Positions 25,658 to 34,745 are shown, counted from the stretch's first letter. The stretch is 64,000 nt of DNA from Streptomyces hiroshimensis (GCF_014650335.1 NZ_BMUT01000007.1:315864-379863), one strand, 5' to 3'. Notes: a model not told the origin generated them from the letters alone. A program made the numbers and translations.

Positions 25658-27556
25658 TCAGAGCACGGCGCTGCTCACCTCCTCCGGCGCCGCAGGCATG
25701 CCCCGGTCGTTCTGCAGGGACCACAGCTCCCGGAAGAGGCCGGGGGCCTCGACCAGTTCGGCGAAGGTGCCCAGCTGGATGACCCGGCCGTGGTCGAGGA
25801 CGACGATGCGGTCGGCGACGGCGACGTTGGCCAGGCGGTGGGTGACGAGGACGACGGCCCGTTCCTGGGCGACCTTGCGCAGCCCGGCGAAGATGCGGTG
25901 CTCCGCCCGGGCGTCCAGGGCGCTGGTGGGTTCGTCCATGACGAGCAGGCCCGCCGGGCGGTAGAAGGCCCGGGCGATGGCGATGCGCTGCCACTGGCCG
26001 CCGGAGAGCTCCACCCCGCCGTACCACTCGCGGGCGAGGAGGGTGTCGAGCCCGCTGCGGAGCTCCTTGACGACTTCGTCGGCGCCGGCGTGCGCGGCCG
26101 CCTGGAGGACGACGCCGTCCCCGTCGTACGCCTGCCCGAGGGTGATGTTGTCCCGGGCGGACATGGGCCAGTGGGCGAAGTCCTGCGGGACGACGGCGGT
26201 CTGCCGCCACATGGCCTGCGGGTCGAGCTCGCCGGAGTCGACGCCGTCCCAGGTGACCCTGCCCTCGGTGGGCAGGTACAGGCCGGTCAGCAGCTTGCTG
26301 AGGGTGGTCTTCCCCGAGCCGTTCTCCCCTACCAGGGCCACGACTTCGCCGCGCCGCACCTCCAGGCTGACCTCGTGCAGCGCGGGGCGTTCGGAGCCGG
26401 GGTAGCAGAAGGTGAGGGACTCGGCCCGGACCGCCTCCGGTGCCGCGGGGGTACGGGTGCCGCGCTGCATCCGGTGGCCGCCGGCCTCGTCGATGAACTC
26501 GGCCCAGTCGTCGAGGTAGAGGCCGGTGCGGAACAGGCGGGCGCCGTAGGAGACCATGCCCCGCAGGGACGAGCCGACCGACCGCAGGGCGAAGACCGCC
26601 GTGCCGGCCGAGGCGAGCGACATGCGCCCGGTGCCCAGCAGGAGGGCGAGGGCCGCCCACACCAGGCCGGAGGCGAGCCCGCCGGCCACGGCGCCCGCGA
26701 GCGCGTACCGCGCGCCCCGGTGGACCGCCTTGTCGGTGGTGGTGTGGATGCGGTTGCTGATCGAGCGGTAGCGGCCGAGGAGGAACTCGGCCATGGTGCC
26801 CGAGCGCAGCTGGTCGGCGAATTGCTTGTCGGTGACGTGCCACCTCAGGTGGTTGAGCACGCGGCGGTCGCCGCTCAGGGCACGGGACGTCTGGTAGTGG
26901 ACCCGCGCCCCCTTCACGCTTGCGAGGCCCTGCGGAAGGGTGGCCAGCAGGAGCAGCGGCAGCAGGACCGGGTGCAGGAGCGTCACCACGCCGGCCGCCG
27001 CGATCAGCGACGCGATGCAGGCCATGAGGTCCTGGGACTCGGTGAGCAGGTCCTGGGCGACGTCCGCGCCGCGGTCGGCGGCTTCGCGCTTGTCGTTGAA
27101 GCCGGGGTGGTCGTAGGCCGCGAGTTCGGCGTTGATCGCCGCGTCGAGCATCTGCAGCTCGGCCTCGCGGGAGATCCGGGGTGCCAGCCGGCTGGAGATG
27201 TTGGCGACGGCGATGGCGAGCAGGGCCCGGGTCCCGGCCGCCCCGGCGAGGAGGGCGAGCGAGGGCAGCGCGTCCACGAGCCGGTCCTCGATGTGGCCGG
27301 AGGTGATCAGCGCCGTGATCGTACGGCTGGTGGCCAGCAGGCCGAAGGCCTCGAACGCGCCGGAGAGCACCTGGCAGACGAGCAGCGTCAGGACGGCGCG
27401 TCTGTCCACGCGCCAGGCGAGGTCCAGCGCCTTGCGGACGAGCTGGGGCAGGCGCCTGCTCATCGCCCGGGCGGTGAGCGGGCTCTTCTCGAAGGCGGTC
27501 AGGGTCGGGGAGCGGAAGCGTAATTCCTCATGTACCTCGGTGGTCTCGGCGGGCAA
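25658..27556 (-). CDS. ABC exporter, fused permease and ATPase
   Basis: A 632-residue half-transporter. The start is a TTG at 27556 preceded by AAGGGG. Residues about 50-340 form a six-helix exporter domain and 385-620 the ATPase: Walker A G-E-N-G-S-G-K-T-T, Q-loop V-P-Q-D, signature L-S-G-G-Q, Walker B L-L-V-M-D-E-P-T and switch H in V-T-H-R-L-A. It would work as a homodimer. Families like this export peptides, lipids or lantibiotics; the substrate cannot be told. It forms an operon with the serine hydrolase and is divergent from the secreted protease gene. Confidence 0.9.
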   Translation of the reverse strand: MPAETTEVHEELRFRSPTLTAFEKSPLTARAMSRRLPQLVRKALDLAWRVDRRAVLTLLVCQVLSGAFEAFGLLATSRTITALITSGHIEDRLVDALPSLALLAGAAGTRALLAIAVANISSRLAPRISREAELQMLDAAINAELAAYDHPGFNDKREAADRGADVAQDLLTESQDLMACIASLIAAAGVVTLLHPVLLPLLLLATLPQGLASVKGARVHYQTSRALSGDRRVLNHLRWHVTDKQFADQLRSGTMAEFLLGRYRSISNRIHTTTDKAVHRGARYALAGAVAGGLASGLVWAALALLLGTGRMSLASAGTAVFALRSVGSSLRGMVSYGARLFRTGLYLDDWAEFIDEAGGHRMQRGTRTPAAPEAVRAESLTFCYPGSERPALHEVSLEVRRGEVVALVGENGSGKTTLSKLLTGLYLPTEGRVTWDGVDSGELDPQAMWRQTAVVPQDFAHWPMSARDNITLGQAYDGDGVVLQAAAHAGADEVVKELRSGLDTLLAREWYGGVELSGGQWQRIAIARAFYRPAGLLVMDEPTSALDARAEHRIFAGLRKVAQERAVVLVTHRLANVAVADRIVVLDHGRVIQLGTFAELVEAPGLFRELWSLQNDRGMPAAPEEVSSAVL

Positions 27557-27710
27557 CGTGATTCCCCTTGGTTGCGGGTGTCGACGGTCCGGTTCCGATG
27601 GTGAGCGCCTGCACGATGCCGTATGGCGCGGGCAAGTTCAGGGTGAACGCCCTTAATCCACTCGAAGGTGGGCCTTTTGACTGACCCCTTCGGGCCGAGC
27701 ATCCTTCGGA

Positions 27711-27750
27711 TTTTGACGCGCCCCTGTCAATCAAGGGAGGCGCGTGGCAC
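27711..27750 (+). promoter_or_regulatory. Shared element upstream of secreted protease (copy 2)
   Basis: The layout is TTGAC, eight bases (GCGCCCCT), GTCAA, fourteen bases, TGGCAC. The first two blocks are a perfect inverted repeat. Spacing and most bases match the element at 8129-8167. It lies about 63 bases before the GTG of the serine protease and about 155 bases from the divergent ABC gene. Confidence 0.5.
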
Positions 27751-27812
27751 TCTGCCTCACGCACCTTCCGGTATCTGGTACTTGCCGTATCCGCACCGCA
27801 GAAGGAGTACGC

Positions 27813-28814
27813 GTGAGACGATCCCGCCGTACGACCGCAGGTGTGCTGCTGGCCGCCTGCGCCCTGGTCGCCGCAGGTACGCAGGCCGCTACGGCCGACG
27901 CCGCTCCGGGCGGAGCCCCGGACCCGGCCGTGCACACCGCCGCGGCCTCGCCGGACGCACAGCATGCCGTCGGCTCCTACTGGACGCCCGAGCGGATGCG
28001 CGCCGCCGTCCCGCTCGACCTGCCCTCCGTCGCTCCCGGCAGCCTTTCGGCGCCGCCTGCCCGGGGCGATGTCCTCACCGTCGCCGCCACCGCCCCCGCT
28101 GCCGGGTCCCTCGCCGCCGGGTCCCTCGCCTCCTTCCCGCAGGCGGGCGGGCCGTGGACCGGCGGCGGCGCGGTGGCCAAGACCTCGGGCCGGGTGTTCT
28201 TCACCATGCAGGGCCGCAACGCCTCTTGCTCGGCCGACGCCGTCACCAGCCGCAACGGCAGCACCGTGATCACGGCCGGGCACTGCGTCAAGTACCAGGG
28301 CAACTGGCACACCAACTGGACCTTCGCCCCCGGCTATCACGACGGGCAGACGCCCTACGGCACCTGGGCGGCGGCCAAGACGCTGGCCACACCCCAGTGG
28401 GTGGCCAGTGAGGACATGAACTACGACGTGGGCATCGCCGTCGTGGCCCCGCTGGGCGGCAAGCGGCTCGCGGACACCGTCGGGGCGCAGGGTCTGCAGT
28501 TCAACGGCGCCTACAACAAGCCCATGTACTCCTTCGGGTTCCCCGCGGCGTCCCCGTACGACGGCACGAAGCTCATCCACTGCAGCGGGAACTCCACCAA
28601 GGACTTCCTCCTCACCAAGGATCACGGACTGGGCTGCAACATGACGGGCGGCTCCAGCGGCGGCCCGTGGTTCGCGTCGTTCGACGAGGCCACCGGCACC
28701 GGTCTGCAGGCGTCGGTGAACAGCTTCGGGTACACGTTCCTGCCGAACACCATGTTCGGCCCGTACTTCGGCGACGAGGTCAAAGCCCTCTACGAACAGG
28801 CTCAGACGAGCTGA
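27813..28814 (+). CDS. Secreted trypsin-like (S1/V8-type) serine protease
   Basis: A 333-residue preproprotein. The GTG at 27813 follows GAAGGAG (27801-27807). The Sec signal is about 1-31, starting V-R-R-S-R-R. A propeptide-like stretch extends to about 115. The catalytic triad is visible as T-A-G-H-C, Y-D-V-G and G-G-S-S-G-G-P-W. The cysteines fit two disulfides, one around the active histidine (S-C-S...H-C). It resembles the glutamyl endopeptidase/V8-like extracellular proteases common in Streptomyces. It is monocistronic, with a terminator at 28831. Confidence 0.92.
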   Translation: MRRSRRTTAGVLLAACALVAAGTQAATADAAPGGAPDPAVHTAAASPDAQHAVGSYWTPERMRAAVPLDLPSVAPGSLSAPPARGDVLTVAATAPAAGSLAAGSLASFPQAGGPWTGGGAVAKTSGRVFFTMQGRNASCSADAVTSRNGSTVITAGHCVKYQGNWHTNWTFAPGYHDGQTPYGTWAAAKTLATPQWVASEDMNYDVGIAVVAPLGGKRLADTVGAQGLQFNGAYNKPMYSFGFPAASPYDGTKLIHCSGNSTKDFLLTKDHGLGCNMTGGSSGGPWFASFDEATGTGLQASVNSFGYTFLPNTMFGPYFGDEVKALYEQAQTS

Positions 28815-28830
28815 CACCACATGCATGCAA

Positions 28831-28860
28831 AAGGGCCCCCGCCGTGAGGCGAGGGCCCTT
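28831..28860. terminator. Bidirectional terminator between protease and tRNA-Lys
   Basis: A 13-bp stem (28831-28843 with 28848-28860, one mismatch) with the loop GTGA. Flanking A residues on the left give a T run on the minus strand, making it a good intrinsic terminator for the tRNA. It also sits 16 bases after the protease stop on the plus strand. Confidence 0.85.
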
Positions 28861-28865
28861 CTCGG

Positions 28866-28939
28866 TGCGCCACCAGGGACTCGAACCCCGGACCTGCTGA
28901 TTAAGAGTCAGCCGCTCTAACCAACTGAGCTAGCGGCGC
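28866..28939 (-). tRNA. tRNA-Lys (anticodon CTT)
   Basis: A 74-base cloverleaf on the minus strand. The 7-bp acceptor stem (GCGCCGC with GTGGCGC, one G-T pair), D-loop (AGCTCAGTTGG), anticodon loop ACTCTTAAT, and T arm with GGTTCGAGTCC are all visible. The discriminator base is A, and the 3' CCA is not encoded. The gene lies between the serine protease terminator and a small membrane protein gene. Confidence 0.95.
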
Positions 28940-28949
28940 GAAATGAATA

Positions 28950-29429
28950 CTACCGTACGAATGATGGTGCGTTACCCCCGGTCCCGGACGGGCCGCTGCT
29001 CTCGGCCCGGCCGTGGTCGACGATCGGGAAGGCGAGCAGGGCCAGGCCGAGACACGCGGCTACGAGACCCTGGACGACGACGGTGATGAAGGCCCGCGCG
29101 AACGCCAGGCCGACGGCCGCGACGAAGGCGAACGCGGCGAGGACGGCGAAGAACGCAAACAGCTGTCCGGAGGTGTCGGGCGGCGGGGGCGCATCCCGCT
29201 GACCCCCGTAACCGGCGTTGTGGCCCCACCCCTCGATGCCCACGACGTACAGGCAGCCGATGCTCGCCACGACCTCCAGCGCCAGGAGGCCGAGGGCGAT
29301 CAGCAGATCCGCGTACCAGGGGATGCCGGCGCTTGCGCCGGTGCGGGAACGGTGCGGGACCACGGCAGGGGGTGCCACGGGGAGAGGTGCCATGACCTCA
29401 GTGTTTCCCGGGGGCTGCGGAGGTGGCAT
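28950..29429 (-). CDS. Small membrane protein, unknown
   Basis: A 159-residue protein with a proline-rich N-terminus (1-35) and three or four hydrophobic helices (about 40-65, 88-108, 110-140). I do not recognise the family. The ATG at 29429 lies inside a 22-bp palindrome and has no ribosome binding site, so it may be leaderless; Met13 is an alternative start. It ends ten bases before the tRNA-Lys gene on the same strand. Confidence 0.65.
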   Translation of the reverse strand: MPPPQPPGNTEVMAPLPVAPPAVVPHRSRTGASAGIPWYADLLIALGLLALEVVASIGCLYVVGIEGWGHNAGYGGQRDAPPPPDTSGQLFAFFAVLAAFAFVAAVGLAFARAFITVVVQGLVAACLGLALLAFPIVDHGRAESSGPSGTGGNAPSFVR

Positions 29430-29447
29430 GAGTACGCGTACTCATGC
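29426..29447. promoter_or_regulatory. Perfect 22-bp palindrome at the start of the membrane protein gene
   Basis: The half-site is GCATGAGTACG and its exact reverse complement follows with no spacer. It covers the ATG at 29429 (minus strand) and the bases just upstream, which is a typical place for a repressor operator. The binding protein is unknown. Confidence 0.55.
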
Positions 29448-29459
29448 TCACCCACCTGT

Positions 29460-29513
29460 AAGCCGACGCTCATCTGCAAGGCGGCGCTCACGCTCAAGCC
29501 GGCGCTCATGCGA
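29460..29513. repeat. Three tandem 18-bp repeats
   Basis: Units of the form AAGCCGGCGCTCATGCGA start at 29460, 29478 and 29496. They differ at a few positions each. The third unit covers the stop codon and last codon of the RlpA-like gene (minus strand). Confidence 0.8.
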
Positions 29514-29919
29514 CGCCGCCGAGGGTTTCCAGGCTCACCCGGACGAGGCCCAGGTCGGTGTCGGCGATCTCCTCGAACGCGGCCCGCGACAGGTCGATGC
29601 AGCGACGCGTGTCCCTCGGACCCCGGTCGTTGATCCTCACCATGACCGAGTCACCGGTTTCGGCGTTGGTGACCCGTACGCGGGTGCCGAACTTGAGGTC
29701 CCGGCTGGCGGCGGTCATCGCCTCCGGGTCGAAGGGCTCGCCGCTGGCGGTGGGCCAGCCGTCGAGCATCTCCTCCGGCGCGCCGTACCACGAGGCGGTG
29801 CAGGTCCGCACGTCGCGGCCGTCGGCGCGGGCCGGGAGGGGGACGGTGCAGGCCAGGACGGCCGCCAGCGCCATCACCGTGGCCGAGGTGCGGCGGCCGG
29901 GCGTCCTGCGGTACGTCAT
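29506..29919 (-). CDS. Secreted RlpA-like double-psi beta-barrel protein
   Basis: A 137-residue protein from the ATG at 29919. The signal peptide is about 1-32 (ends A-R-A-D). The mature part has the RlpA/DPBB pattern: A-S-W-Y-G near its start, L-K-F-G-T-R-V-R-V-T-N, then V-M-V-R-I-N-D-R-G-P, then D-L-S-R-A-A-F-E. RlpA proteins bind or cut denuded peptidoglycan glycans at septa. This form has no SPOR domain and no lipobox, and two cysteines (in R-T-C-T-A and R-R-C-I-D) could form a disulfide. It acts in the cell wall. Confidence 0.88.
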   Translation of the reverse strand: MTYRRTPGRRTSATVMALAAVLACTVPLPARADGRDVRTCTASWYGAPEEMLDGWPTASGEPFDPEAMTAASRDLKFGTRVRVTNAETGDSVMVRINDRGPRDTRRCIDLSRAAFEEIADTDLGLVRVSLETLGGVA

Positions 29920-30227
29920 GGGGGCCTCGGTCCGTCCTCGGATCCTCAGGTCTGGAAGATCGTGTCCGCTGCGGACGGATTCCAGTCCTCCGGGCGCGGC
30001 AGTGCAGCCGATCAGCGGCATGCGACGGCATGCGGCGGCACTGCGGCGGTGGGCAAGCGGAAGGACCGGCAGGGGCGGACGCCGCCCCCTGATGTCCGTC
30101 CGCGTCGCCGCTGCACACCTGGTCAGACCATGGATGCTCTCTACCCCGACTCCATTGGCATGAGCTTTACTCAACGCAACTGGCGGCGTCGGCGTCCTTG
30201 CGGTCACGAGAGCGGAGGCGGGTGGGC
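29920..30227. other. Divergent intergenic region, RlpA-like gene / AfsR-type gene
   Basis: There are 308 bases between two divergent genes. The stretch around 30018-30050 repeats GGCATGC and CGGCGGCA units. No promoter consensus is clear and no gene is supported. Confidence 0.5.
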
Positions 30228-33137
30228 ATGGGTGGAGAAGAGCCTGCGGAAGGCTTGCGGTTCAGCGTCCTCGGTCCACTGCGCGCCTGGCGCGACGGGA
30301 CCGAACTTCCGCTGGGACCGCCCCAGCAGCGGACCCTGCTCGCGATGCTGCTGCTCGACCTCGGACGCGCCGTCACCACCGCCCAGCTGATCGACGGCCT
30401 GTGGGCGCAGGAGCCCCCGGACCACGCGCTCGGCACCATGCGGACCTACGCGTACCGGCTGCGGCGCGTCCTCGGCCACGACACCCTGCTCTCCGTCGCC
30501 GGTGCGTACCGGATCCCGGAAGAGGCCGTCCGCCTCGACTGCCGGCGCTGGGAGGAACTCACTGCGGAGGCGCAGCGCCACCGTGCGTCGGGCGACTACA
30601 GCCGGGCCCGCGACGCCGCCGAGGAGGCGCTGGCCCTGTGGCGGGGCGAGGCGCTGATGTCGCTGCCCGGCCCGTACGCGCAGCGGCAGCGCACCTGCTG
30701 GGCCGAGCGCAGGACGGAGCTCCTCGCGCTCCGTCTGGAGCTCGACCTGGCCCTCGGCCGGCACGGCGCCGCCCTGGAGGAGCTCGCCGACCTGACCAGT
30801 CGTCACCCACTGCACGAGCGCTTCACCGAGCTGCGCATGCTGGCCCTCTGTCACGCCGGACGGCAGGCCGACGCCCTGGCCGCGTACGCCGCGATGCGCA
30901 GCACTCTGGCCGAGGAAGTGGGCGTCGACCCCGGGCCCGCCGTGCGCGAGCTCCACCAGCGGATCCTGGCGGGCGATCCCGTGCCGGCCCTGTTCCCCGC
31001 ACCCGACGCCGCCGCGCACGAGGCCCGGCCCCTGACGCCTTCCCCGGCGCACGCTCCGGCACCGCTGCCCACACCACGGCAGCTCCCCTTCGGCGCGGCC
31101 GACTTCACCGGGCGGCGGCAGGAGGTGGAGACGGCCGTCGCCGCACTACGCGCCCCCGGCGTCGTGCCGGTGGTGGCCCTGTCGGGCCTCGGCGGAGCCG
31201 GCAAGACGGAGCTCGCCGTCCACATCGCGCACCGCGTCTCCGAGGAGTTCCCCGATGGCCAGCTCTACGCCGACCTGCACGGGGACTGCGGACGGCCCGC
31301 GCCCCCGGAGGAGACGCTGGAACGATTCCTGCAGGCCTTCGGCGTCCCCACGCAGACCATGCCGGCCGGTGTCACCGCGCGGGCGGCGCTGCTGCGATCC
31401 GTCCTGGCCGGGCGGCGGGTCCTGATGCTGCTGGACAACGCCAAGGACGGCGAGCAGGTCCTGCCGCTGCTGCCGGGCAGTCCCGGCTGCGCGGTCGTCG
31501 TCACCAGCCGGGCCCGCCTCGCGCCGCTGCCCGGTGCGCGCTTCCTCAGCGTCGGCGTCCTCGATCCGGCCGAGGCACAGGAGCTGTTCGCCCGCATCGC
31601 TGGGGAGGAACGGACGGCCGGCGAGACGGAGGCCGTACGACAGGTCCTGGAGATGTGCGGCCATCTGCCGCTAGCCGTCCGCGTCCTCGCCTCCCGGCTC
31701 GCCTGCCGCCCCTCCTGGACGATCGCGGGCGTGGCCGGCCGGCTGGTGGACGAGCAGCACCGGCTCGACGTCCTGCGCAGCGGCGGCATCGAGGTCGAGG
31801 CGACGTTCCGGATGAGCTACGAGCAGCTCGATCCGGCCCAGGCGGAGGCCTTCCGGATGCTCGCCCTCCCCCGGCTGCGCGACCTCCCCCTCGACGTCGT
31901 CGCCGAGGTGACCGGACTGCCCCGCTGCCGGGCGGAGGATCTGGCGGAGTCCCTCGTGGACTGCTCGCTGCTGGAGACCCCTGCACCCGAGCGCTACCGC
32001 TACCACGACCTCGTACGGGCCTTCGCCCGCACCCTGACACCCGCCGACGCCCCCGTGCGCGACCTCGTCCTCGGCCGGCTCCTCGGCCTCTACCGCGAGG
32101 CGCTCGCCGGGCGGCGTCCCTGGGCGAACCCGCGTGACATCGCCACTCTCCTCCTGCAGTGCGCCCAGGAGGCACCCGCCGGGCTCAACCTGACGGACGC
32201 CTCCACGCTCCTGCTCGACACCACCCTCACGCACGACTGCGGGCACGGCGCCCTCCGGCTCGGCCGCGCGGCCAACGCCCTGCTGCGGCACACCGTCGAC
32301 CGCGGGGACGCGCCCGCCGAGGCCCGCGTACGCCTGGCCCTCGGCCGGCTCCTCGTCGAAGTGGGCTCCGCCACCCCGGCCCAGGCCGAGCTCCTGCGGG
32401 CCCTGGAGCTGTGCGACACGCACGCCCTGCCGCCCGTCCTGCGCGCCCACGCCAACACCGCCCTGGGTATGTGCTTCACCCACGTCGGCCGCCACGGCGA
32501 CGCCGCGGAGAGCTTCCGGACCGCCGCCGCCCTGCACCAGGACGCCGGCGACCACGACGCGGCCGTGCCCGAACTGCTCAGCCTGGCCCAGGCCCTGGCC
32601 AGGAGCGGCCGGGTGCCCGACGCCCAGCGCACCGCCGACTCCGCCCGCGTCATCAGCCGCAGCCTCGCGAGCCCCCGGCTGGAAGCGATGGTCTCCCACA
32701 CGCTCGGCACCATCGCCGACGAACTGGACGACCACCCGCGGGCCGCCGGACACTTCCGCGCCGCCCTGGCCCTGATCGACCCCGCCGACCACCGCCGCAC
32801 CGGCCGCACGCTCCTCGCCCTGGCCCGGGCCCTGCGCAGCGCGGCACGCGCCGAGGAGTCCGCGGAGGCGGCCGCCCGTGCCGCGGACGCCCTCGCCGCC
32901 GACGGCGACCAGTACGGCACCGGCCTCGCCCTCGCCGAACTCGGCCACGCCATGGCCGACCGGGGCGGCGGCGAGAACGCCCAGCGCGCCCGTGACCACT
33001 GGACCCGCGCCCACGCCCTCCTGGCCGCCATCGGCGCTCCGGAGGCCTCCCCCCTGCAACGCCTCAGCGGCGCACCACGACCTCCGCGCCGCACGACACC
33101 GTGGCCGTCATGGGCACCGCGCGACACGGTCGCCTAG
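30228..33137 (+). CDS. AfsR/SARP-type transcriptional regulator with NB-ARC and TPR domains
   Basis: A 969-residue regulator. The ATG at 30228 follows GCGGAGGCGGG; an in-frame GTG at 30198 is a weaker choice. Domains in order: OmpR-type winged helix (about 8-100, L-G-P-L-R-A-W), bacterial transcriptional activator domain (105-250), NB-ARC ATPase (about 275-560, P-loop G-L-G-G-A-G-K-T) and a helical TPR region (about 680-950). This is the AfsR layout. Such proteins integrate ATP binding and kinase signals and activate secondary metabolism or morphogenesis genes. No target cluster adjoins it directly. Confidence 0.92.
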   Translation: MGGEEPAEGLRFSVLGPLRAWRDGTELPLGPPQQRTLLAMLLLDLGRAVTTAQLIDGLWAQEPPDHALGTMRTYAYRLRRVLGHDTLLSVAGAYRIPEEAVRLDCRRWEELTAEAQRHRASGDYSRARDAAEEALALWRGEALMSLPGPYAQRQRTCWAERRTELLALRLELDLALGRHGAALEELADLTSRHPLHERFTELRMLALCHAGRQADALAAYAAMRSTLAEEVGVDPGPAVRELHQRILAGDPVPALFPAPDAAAHEARPLTPSPAHAPAPLPTPRQLPFGAADFTGRRQEVETAVAALRAPGVVPVVALSGLGGAGKTELAVHIAHRVSEEFPDGQLYADLHGDCGRPAPPEETLERFLQAFGVPTQTMPAGVTARAALLRSVLAGRRVLMLLDNAKDGEQVLPLLPGSPGCAVVVTSRARLAPLPGARFLSVGVLDPAEAQELFARIAGEERTAGETEAVRQVLEMCGHLPLAVRVLASRLACRPSWTIAGVAGRLVDEQHRLDVLRSGGIEVEATFRMSYEQLDPAQAEAFRMLALPRLRDLPLDVVAEVTGLPRCRAEDLAESLVDCSLLETPAPERYRYHDLVRAFARTLTPADAPVRDLVLGRLLGLYREALAGRRPWANPRDIATLLLQCAQEAPAGLNLTDASTLLLDTTLTHDCGHGALRLGRAANALLRHTVDRGDAPAEARVRLALGRLLVEVGSATPAQAELLRALELCDTHALPPVLRAHANTALGMCFTHVGRHGDAAESFRTAAALHQDAGDHDAAVPELLSLAQALARSGRVPDAQRTADSARVISRSLASPRLEAMVSHTLGTIADELDDHPRAAGHFRAALALIDPADHRRTGRTLLALARALRSAARAEESAEAAARAADALAADGDQYGTGLALAELGHAMADRGGGENAQRARDHWTRAHALLAAIGAPEASPLQRLSGAPRPPRRTTPWPSWAPRDTVA

Positions 33138-33199
33138 AGACGACCGGTTGCGCGTAAAGCGGGCACTGCTTCCTTCTCGGTGCGGCTTGCTGCGGGCGG

Positions 33200-34090
33200 T
33201 CACACTCTGGTCGGCACCCCCGCGTTCCCCAGGATCTCGCGCACCGGCAGGGCCGTGCTCCGGGCGGCGGTCAGGCCCGAGGCCGTCAGGTGGGCGTCCA
33301 CGATCCGCAGGCCGACCCCGTACCCGGCGTAGTCCGGCAGCCCCACGGGCTCCTGGCCCATGCGCTGTGCGGTGGCGTCGCCCAGCACGTACGCGGCCAG
33401 GTTCTGCATCCCGGCCACGTCGATGTCGTCGGTGATCTTCGCGTAGGCGCTGTCCAGGCCGGCTCCGGTCAGGGCCTGCGACCACGGGCCCAGGGCCTGT
33501 TCGCCGGCCAGTTCCCGTACGAACGCCTCGGCCAGCCCCTCGGCGACGACGTGTTCTCCCACCGTGACGGTCATCGGGTTCCAGGTGACGTTCGCGTAGC
33601 GCACGTTGTGGTGGAGCTCGTGCGCGGCGCCGTAGCCGATCTTCTCCAGGCTCGTGTCGGTGGGCCACACGATCAGCTGGATCGCGCCGGGGATGCCGCC
33701 CACACCGAAGTAGCCGGCGCTGCCGCCCATCAGCTGCTCGTCGTCGGGGTTGCCGAGCACCACGACGACGTGCACGGTCTCGGCGTGCTTGATGCCGGGC
33801 ACCGCACCGCTGATCCGCTCCCACGCGGAGGCGAGCGTGTCCTCGATGCGGGTCCACACGCCCGCCTCCTGCATCCGGCGCACGGCCGGCAGGTACCGCG
33901 GGTCATCGTGCTCGAGCCGGAAGCCGCTGCTCTGGCGGTGCATCTCGACCAGGTCGACCTCGCCCATCACGGGGGCCAGGACGCTCTGGAGCGGGCTGAG
34001 CATGTCTCGCAGGGCGTCGGGCCGCTCCTCCAGCGGTCGCTGAAGGAGGTCAATCATGGCGGACGCCGTGTCGTGAACAACAATCTTCAT
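33200..34090 (-). CDS. DUF2268 putative zinc-dependent protease
   Basis: A 296-residue cytoplasmic protein from the ATG at 34090. The zinc-binding motif H-E-L-H-H and a downstream E-G-L-A-E are visible near residues 158-190, as in the DUF2268 predicted metalloprotease family. There is no signal peptide. Related proteins in Gram-positive bacteria are often single genes of unknown substrate. The gene follows the XRE/membrane pair on the same strand and is convergent with the AfsR-type gene. An inverted repeat lies just before its start. Confidence 0.82.
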   Translation of the reverse strand: MKIVVHDTASAMIDLLQRPLEERPDALRDMLSPLQSVLAPVMGEVDLVEMHRQSSGFRLEHDDPRYLPAVRRMQEAGVWTRIEDTLASAWERISGAVPGIKHAETVHVVVVLGNPDDEQLMGGSAGYFGVGGIPGAIQLIVWPTDTSLEKIGYGAAHELHHNVRYANVTWNPMTVTVGEHVVAEGLAEAFVRELAGEQALGPWSQALTGAGLDSAYAKITDDIDVAGMQNLAAYVLGDATAQRMGQEPVGLPDYAGYGVGLRIVDAHLTASGLTAARSTALPVREILGNAGVPTRV

Positions 34091-34106
34091 GTCCCGGACC
34101 GTAGGG

Positions 34107-34123
34107 CCTCCTGTTACAGGAGG
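34107..34123. promoter_or_regulatory. Inverted repeat before the DUF2268 gene
   Basis: CCTCCTG, TTA, CAGGAGG: a perfect 7-bp inverted repeat 17 bases upstream of the start codon. On the minus strand the second arm is a CAGGAGG sequence, so it could also mask or provide a ribosome site. The role is unknown. Confidence 0.4.
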
Positions 34124-34138
34124 GTCAAACAGCGCGGG

Positions 34139-34555
34139 TTACAGCGAGGCGCTCCCGGAGCGCGTGTAGGCGGCCGAGGCCACGATGTACGTGAAGCCGC
34201 CGAGCGCGCTCAGCACGGTGAAGGGACCGCCGAGTTCGTCGCGGGCCAGCTCGTAGGCGACGCCGCACACGAGAGCGGCGACGAGGACGTTCCCGGTCAT
34301 CGCGGCCGCCCGCAGGTTGATGAGCTGCCGGCGTTCGTCCTCTTCGTGCCCGCTGAGCTGCGCGGCGACGTCGCTGCGGGATGCGGACAGCGTCACGGTG
34401 AGCCCGTAGCCGATGCTGATCGCCGGCAGGAGGACGGCCATCATGATGTCTCCGCGCAGCGCCATGACCAGCGCCATTGCGACGCCCGCGACGGAGGTCA
34501 GGGCGAGCACGGCCCACCGGGTGGGCGTGCGACCGGTGCTAGGCCTCGTCGGCAT
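34139..34555 (-). CDS. Small membrane protein paired with XRE regulator
   Basis: A 138-residue protein with four hydrophobic segments. The ATG at 34555 follows GAGGAG at a good distance, whereas the upstream TTG at 34570 is poorly placed. It overlaps the end of the XRE gene by 17 bases. Pairs of a short HTH regulator and a four-helix protein of this size are widespread in bacteria and archaea. A signalling or stress role is usually assumed but not known. Confidence 0.75.
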   Translation of the reverse strand: MPTRPSTGRTPTRWAVLALTSVAGVAMALVMALRGDIMMAVLLPAISIGYGLTVTLSASRSDVAAQLSGHEEDERRQLINLRAAAMTGNVLVAALVCGVAYELARDELGGPFTVLSALGGFTYIVASAAYTRSGSASL

Positions 34556-34736
34556 GGAAGATCTCCTCAACGGGGAGCCCGAAGTATCGGGCGATTCGTA
34601 TGGCCAGTGGCAGCGACGGGTCGTAGCGGCCCTGCTCGATGGCGTTCACCGTCTGCCGGGAAACCCCCAGCGCCGTGCCCAGTGCCTGCTGGGACAGCCC
34701 TTGGAGACCGCGCAGCCGGCGGACCTCGTTTCGCAT
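34539..34736 (-). CDS. XRE-family small HTH regulator
   Basis: A 65-residue protein consisting of one helix-turn-helix: R-N-E-V-R-R-L-R, L-S-Q-Q-A-L-G, V-S-R-Q-T-V-N-A-I-E-Q-G-R-Y-D-P-S, and a closing F-G-L-P-V-E-E-I-F. This is the compact YozG-like type of Cro/CI regulator. It probably represses its own operon, since an A+T-rich near-palindrome lies ten bases upstream of its start. Confidence 0.9.
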   Translation of the reverse strand: MRNEVRRLRGLQGLSQQALGTALGVSRQTVNAIEQGRYDPSLPLAIRIARYFGLPVEEIFHADEA

Positions 34737-34745
34737 GAATGGAAA

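Noticed and set aside
28866..28939. tRNA-Lys as attachment site of an integrated element
   Set aside because: No integrase, excisionase or second copy of the tRNA 3' end is seen nearby. The recombinase-like gene at 55470 is distant and incomplete.
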